Assembly: GCA_946480715.1 (NCBI GenBank)
Contig: CAMLKK010000007.1
Span: forward strand, 1-64,000
Length of the DNA stretch: 64,000 bases
Source of the DNA: an uncultured Bacteriovorax sp.
GTDB lineage: Bacteria > Bdellovibrionota > Bacteriovoracia > Bacteriovoracales > Bacteriovoracaceae
Direction: 5' to 3'
The translations under genes were made by a program, and so were the position numbers. Below are positions 60,655-64,000 of the stretch, piece after piece. Within the stretch, counting starts at the first letter, position 1. Each line of letters starts with the position of its first letter. The notes under the pieces are model-generated. The model made no database searches. It was not told the DNA's origin and saw only the letters and a list, made by a program, of their open reading frames with translations.

Positions 60655-62859
60655 ATGAACTCTCAAGATTGGATCTCACAAGCGTCTCAGCAAATTGATA
60701 ACAACTCTGAAGTTTTATCCTTTGCGGATTACATGCAAATTTTCGAGAAGAATGCAAAACTTGAATGTCGCCCTACATTTGAATATATTCGCGACATGCT
60801 TAACCACTATGGTGTTGAGCGAGATGGTTCATTCAAACTTTTTCAAACACAACATCCCGATTCACCTGCTGTTCATGGACAAGTAAAAGTTCAGCAAGCG
60901 CTTTATCAAAATTTAGTCAATTTCTCAGAAGAAGGTTTCAACAACAAATTCATTCTCCTTATCGGGCCGAATGGTTCATCAAAATCTTCTCTTGTAAGTA
61001 AGCTAATCAAGGGGCTCGAAGAATATTCAGAAACTGAAAGCGGAAAGCTCTTTAGCTTTAGCTGGATTTTCCCGCTGGAAAATTACGTTAAAGGAAGTTT
61101 GGGACTCAATTCAACAGTTCGTGAAAACACTCATGGCAGTTATGCTTATCTGGAAGATAAAGAAATTTCCGCCATCATGCCTTCAGAACTAAAGGATCAT
61201 CCACTACTACTTATTCCTAAAGACTATCGTCAGCAAATTATTGATGAAGCCCTAAAAGGCGATGAACGTTTATTAAATGCTGTAAAAAAATCATATCTCT
61301 ATCGTGGCGATCTTTCGAAAAGAAATCGTATGATTTACGATGCTCTTTTGAAAAACTACAAGGGCAAACATCAAGAAGTGCTGAAACATATTCGCATCGA
61401 AAGGTTTACAATTAGCAAGCGTTATTCAACTGCCGCTGTAACAATTGAACCTCAAATTCACGTAGATGCTCGCATGCAACAAATCACAATGGATAAAAGA
61501 TTGGCGAGTCTTCCTCCAAGTCTCCAATCCTTGAATTTATTCTCACTACAGGGTGAAGCTGTCCTGGCAAACAGAGGTGTATTAGAATATTCAGATCTTT
61601 TAAAGCGTCCACTCGATGCATTTAAATATCTTCTCATGACTATGGAAACAGGATCTATCAACCTACAAGGGATTTTAACCGAGTTAGATATATTCTTCAT
61701 TGGAACATCTAATGAAATCCATTTGGCAGCTTTTAAACAACATCCGGATTTTAATTCGTTCAAAGGACGCTTTAATTTCATTACTGTTCCTTATTTGATT
61801 GATGTTCACCATGAAGAAAAAATTTATCAGGAGCAAGTTGCAGGCATCAAAGACCGCTCAAGATTTTCACCACATGCTTTAACATCACTTTGCCTTTTTG
61901 CTGTTATGTCTCGTCTGCGCGTCTGTCAGACGAAAAACTATAACGATAAAAAATTGGCGAACATTGCAACGAATATGAATCCGCTGGAAAAAGCGCTTTA
62001 TATTGCAGGCGTGGACATGCCTGAGAGACTTGATATCGAATCAAAACAAATTCTAAAACAGGGTTATGAAGATATTGTTTGTGAATATGTTAACGATAGT
62101 CTTTATGAAGGAAAGTTTGGATTATCTCCTCGCGATTTAAAACATATCATTTATCGTCTGTCTTCTCTTCATGAAAACGTTACTTTTGTTGAAGTCCTAG
62201 ATTATCTTCATCACCTCATTCAAAAGAAAAATGAGTATGACTTTCTGAACATGGCCCCACAGGCCGACTACCACAACCCGGCTCGCTTCTTAGAACTCAT
62301 CAAAGAGCACAATCTTAATATTTTTGATCGTGAATTAAGAAATTCTTTAGGCCTCGTTGATGACAGATCTTATGAAGATTACATCAGACGCTACATCGAA
62401 AACGTGAATGCTCTCATCAAAGGTGAGAAAATTAAAAATACGACAACTGGAAAGTTTGTCGAGCCGGATGATTTCTTCATTAAAGAATTTGAGCAAGCAA
62501 TTGCACTTAAGGAAGATCCGAAAACATACCGCTCATTGCTCATTTCAAAGCTCGGCGCATATTATTTAGACAACCCTAAAAAGGCGATTGTTTATACAAC
62601 TGTATTTCCTGATCTCGTCGATCGTTTACAAGAATCTTTCAGAATCGAACAAAAGAAAGTCATTTTGAATATTTCGAAAAATATTCTTTTCTTTGAAGCT
62701 GAATTCTCTAAAACGATGGATCCAACTCAAAGCTCACCACTCTCTGATGAAAACAGAAAGGTTATCAAAACTGTGTTGAAAAATCTTGAGACGCGTTTTG
62801 GCTACACCGAAGGAGCTGCTATGCAGTTGGTGAAGTTTCTTATTAAAGAACGCTACTAA
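60655..62859 (+). CDS. prkA: PrkA-family serine protein kinase / AAA+ protein
   Basis: 734 residues, some 90 longer than E. coli YeaG. The AAA+ Walker A GPNGSSKSS is at 104-112, followed by the long PrkA helical domain (SLGLNSTVRENTHGSYAYLEDKEIS region) and the C-terminal PrkA domain. The family is linked to stress and starvation. AAAGGAAAC precedes the start. The usual partner genes (a SpoVR- or YeaH-type gene) are not next to it. Stop overlaps the convergent SDR gene. Confidence 0.92.
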   Translation: MNSQDWISQASQQIDNNSEVLSFADYMQIFEKNAKLECRPTFEYIRDMLNHYGVERDGSFKLFQTQHPDSPAVHGQVKVQQALYQNLVNFSEEGFNNKFILLIGPNGSSKSSLVSKLIKGLEEYSETESGKLFSFSWIFPLENYVKGSLGLNSTVRENTHGSYAYLEDKEISAIMPSELKDHPLLLIPKDYRQQIIDEALKGDERLLNAVKKSYLYRGDLSKRNRMIYDALLKNYKGKHQEVLKHIRIERFTISKRYSTAAVTIEPQIHVDARMQQITMDKRLASLPPSLQSLNLFSLQGEAVLANRGVLEYSDLLKRPLDAFKYLLMTMETGSINLQGILTELDIFFIGTSNEIHLAAFKQHPDFNSFKGRFNFITVPYLIDVHHEEKIYQEQVAGIKDRSRFSPHALTSLCLFAVMSRLRVCQTKNYNDKKLANIATNMNPLEKALYIAGVDMPERLDIESKQILKQGYEDIVCEYVNDSLYEGKFGLSPRDLKHIIYRLSSLHENVTFVEVLDYLHHLIQKKNEYDFLNMAPQADYHNPARFLELIKEHNLNIFDRELRNSLGLVDDRSYEDYIRRYIENVNALIKGEKIKNTTTGKFVEPDDFFIKEFEQAIALKEDPKTYRSLLISKLGAYYLDNPKKAIVYTTVFPDLVDRLQESFRIEQKKVILNISKNILFFEAEFSKTMDPTQSSPLSDENRKVIKTVLKNLETRFGYTEGAAMQLVKFLIKERY

Positions 62860-63647
62860 GAATTATCCGCTTTAAAACTTAATCGGTGGTAGTCATGGTT
62901 GTTCCCTATGGAACCCTGGCCGCCATCGATTAAAAACGTTGATCCTGAAATGTCTGAAGATTCATCGGATAAAATCAACATCGCCATTCGTGCAACGTTC
63001 TTCACGTCGACAATTTTAGCCCCTTCCGCACTTTTTTCATCGATCGCTTTCGCAATCTCTTCAGTCACTCTAGTATTGACCAAACCAGCAGAAATACAGT
63101 TGAAAGTCACTCCTCGATGAAAGTGCTCTGCCGTCATTGATTTCACAAATACTTCCAGTGCCGATTTTGAAAGAGCATAATCGGACTGACCTCTATTGAT
63201 TTTTTTCGAAGCTAATGAAGAGAGAAATAGAACTCTTCCAAATTTATTCACACACATTTCTTTAGTGATCAGATGAGTGAGAACAACATTCGAAACAAGA
63301 TGCTCATTGATGGTGTTTAAAATATCCTCATGCTTTTTGAACAGAAAAAGATTGGATCCGATTCTTCCATGGCAAGACACAAAGTGTGCGATCTTCGAAC
63401 CAGGAAAGCAGTCTTTCACTTTCGACCAAAACTCATTCATTAAATCAATTTTTCCAAGATCCCATTTAATAGTCTTTATATTGGCCTTAGAATTTAATCG
63501 CTGCAGCTCATCTTTTGCTCGAGATGCTTTTTCATCATTACTTAGATAAACAAGTACCAAATTGGAATTTTTAACGACCAGAGATTTCGCAATTTCAAAC
63601 CCTATCCCCGATGTGCCACCAGTAATTAATGAATAACTTTTATCCAT
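62856..63647 (-). CDS. Short-chain dehydrogenase/reductase
   Basis: 263 residues. NAD(P) motif TGGTSGIGFEIAKSL at the N-terminus, a glycine-poor NAAG-like region, and the catalytic S-Y-K triad: SSL followed by YALSKSAL (~151-162). Fatty-acyl or polyketide-type ketoreduction is likely, as an acyl carrier protein gene is divergent from it. GAGGCG precedes the start. Overlaps prkA by four bases. Confidence 0.92.
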   Translation of the reverse strand: MDKSYSLITGGTSGIGFEIAKSLVVKNSNLVLVYLSNDEKASRAKDELQRLNSKANIKTIKWDLGKIDLMNEFWSKVKDCFPGSKIAHFVSCHGRIGSNLFLFKKHEDILNTINEHLVSNVVLTHLITKEMCVNKFGRVLFLSSLASKKINRGQSDYALSKSALEVFVKSMTAEHFHRGVTFNCISAGLVNTRVTEEIAKAIDEKSAEGAKIVDVKNVARMAMLILSDESSDISGSTFLIDGGQGSIGNNHDYHRLSFKADNS

Positions 63648-63725
63648 GAATGCGCCTCAAAAACAAAGATTTTTAGATGTTTCAACCTATGATATCATAG
63701 TCTCAATAACTATCACGGTGAGAAT

Positions 63726-63995
63726 ATGACGACTCAACAATTTGAAGTTGCGATTAGAGAATCCTTAGAGCTCATTAAAGGAAATATTGAATTCGACATC
63801 AATAAGCGACTTGTTAGCGATTACGGCTTTGAGTCCATTGATGTCATCGATCTTTTCTTTGAAATTCAAAGTAGGACCAATATCGAGATTGATATCAACG
63901 AAATGGCAGTAATTATTGGCGGAGCTGAAGGCCGTCGCTTTAACGATATGACGATTAAAGATGTACTTCTCTATCTTGAAAAAAAATCAAAATAA
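63726..63995 (+). CDS. Acyl carrier protein
   Basis: 89 residues, one helical ACP domain. The phosphopantetheine serine is S37 in GFESIDVIDLFFEI, where the usual DSL reads ESI. GGTGAG precedes the start. It is not the housekeeping acpP type, whose sequence around the serine differs, and it probably belongs to a specialised lipid or surface-molecule pathway that continues beyond the right edge, together with the divergent SDR reductase. Confidence 0.88.
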   Translation: MTTQQFEVAIRESLELIKGNIEFDINKRLVSDYGFESIDVIDLFFEIQSRTNIEIDINEMAVIIGGAEGRRFNDMTIKDVLLYLEKKSK

Positions 63996-64000
63996 TCATT

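Noticed and set aside
1..64000. tRNA, rRNA, prophage or defence island
   Set aside because: No tRNA-like T-arm with matching cloverleaf, no rRNA segment, no integrase or phage structural gene was found; the only mobile-element-type gene is the RAYT.

Overview
The window is chromosomal DNA from a gene-dense, AT-rich Gram-negative bacterium. Most genes abut or overlap, and no tRNA, rRNA, prophage or CRISPR is visible. Many secreted proteins and lipoproteins, several L,D-transpeptidase and peptidase genes, an HD-GYP gene, a ParA/ParB pair and frequent lysine-rich, poorly conserved secreted proteins suggest a member of the Bdellovibrionota, perhaps of the Bacteriovorax/Peredibacter type. This is an inference from gene content; there is no rRNA or other decisive marker.

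Layout. 0-1.6 kb: the end of a cystathionine beta-synthase-like CBS protein and a cystathionine gamma-synthase/lyase, closed by a terminator. 1.6-4.5 kb: a degenerate SpoIIE-type phosphatase and an HD-GYP protein with a sigma-28-like promoter, then a TonB-like envelope protein. 4.5-10.9 kb: a class II aldolase, a leftward operon of SUV3-like helicase, DUF455 ferritin-like protein and an ATP-grasp-like protein, then a secreted M28 aminopeptidase. 11-19.9 kb: nitronate monooxygenase, two divergent L,D-transpeptidases, an M3 peptidase, a DtxR/MntR regulator, a large secreted protein of unknown function and a GT2 glycosyltransferase. 19.9-27.8 kb: rpiB, ahcY, a homoserine-kinase-like protein, a THUMP methyltransferase, a nuclease-fold candidate and an acyl-CoA dehydrogenase. 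27.9-35.6 kb: a lipoprotein, a RAYT-type transposase with inverted repeats, three RNA methyltransferases, gpmI, pfkA and a stand-alone ComM-type N-terminal domain. 35.7-40.9 kb: aspA, a FecR-domain protein, and glutamate dehydrogenase whose terminator lies inside the next gene.

The most interesting region is 41-51.7 kb. A rightward ten-gene operon, nearly every junction overlapping, carries four HTTM (vitamin K-dependent gamma-carboxylase-like) membrane proteins, three of them preceded by a small single-pass periplasmic protein. It also encodes a redoxin, a secreted heme-c/copper PHM-like monooxygenase that seems to start at ATT, and a histidine-rich membrane protein. A fatty-acid desaturase and a Tat-like amidohydrolase are divergent from it. 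Together they look like an envelope oxidation or carboxylation system that I cannot match to a described pathway.

51.7-64 kb: parA/parB, a phytase-like lipoprotein, mscL, a rhodanese-nadA-cysteine desulfurase operon, a degenerate metallophosphatase-like lipoprotein, a membrane-anchored FGE/SUMF-domain protein with a Cys-rich lipoprotein, a PrkA kinase, and an SDR reductase divergent from an acyl carrier protein at the right edge.

Start codons were moved from the longest reading frame wherever a Shine-Dalgarno sequence or signal peptide decides it; these cases are stated. There is no stretch above 300 bases without a gene.
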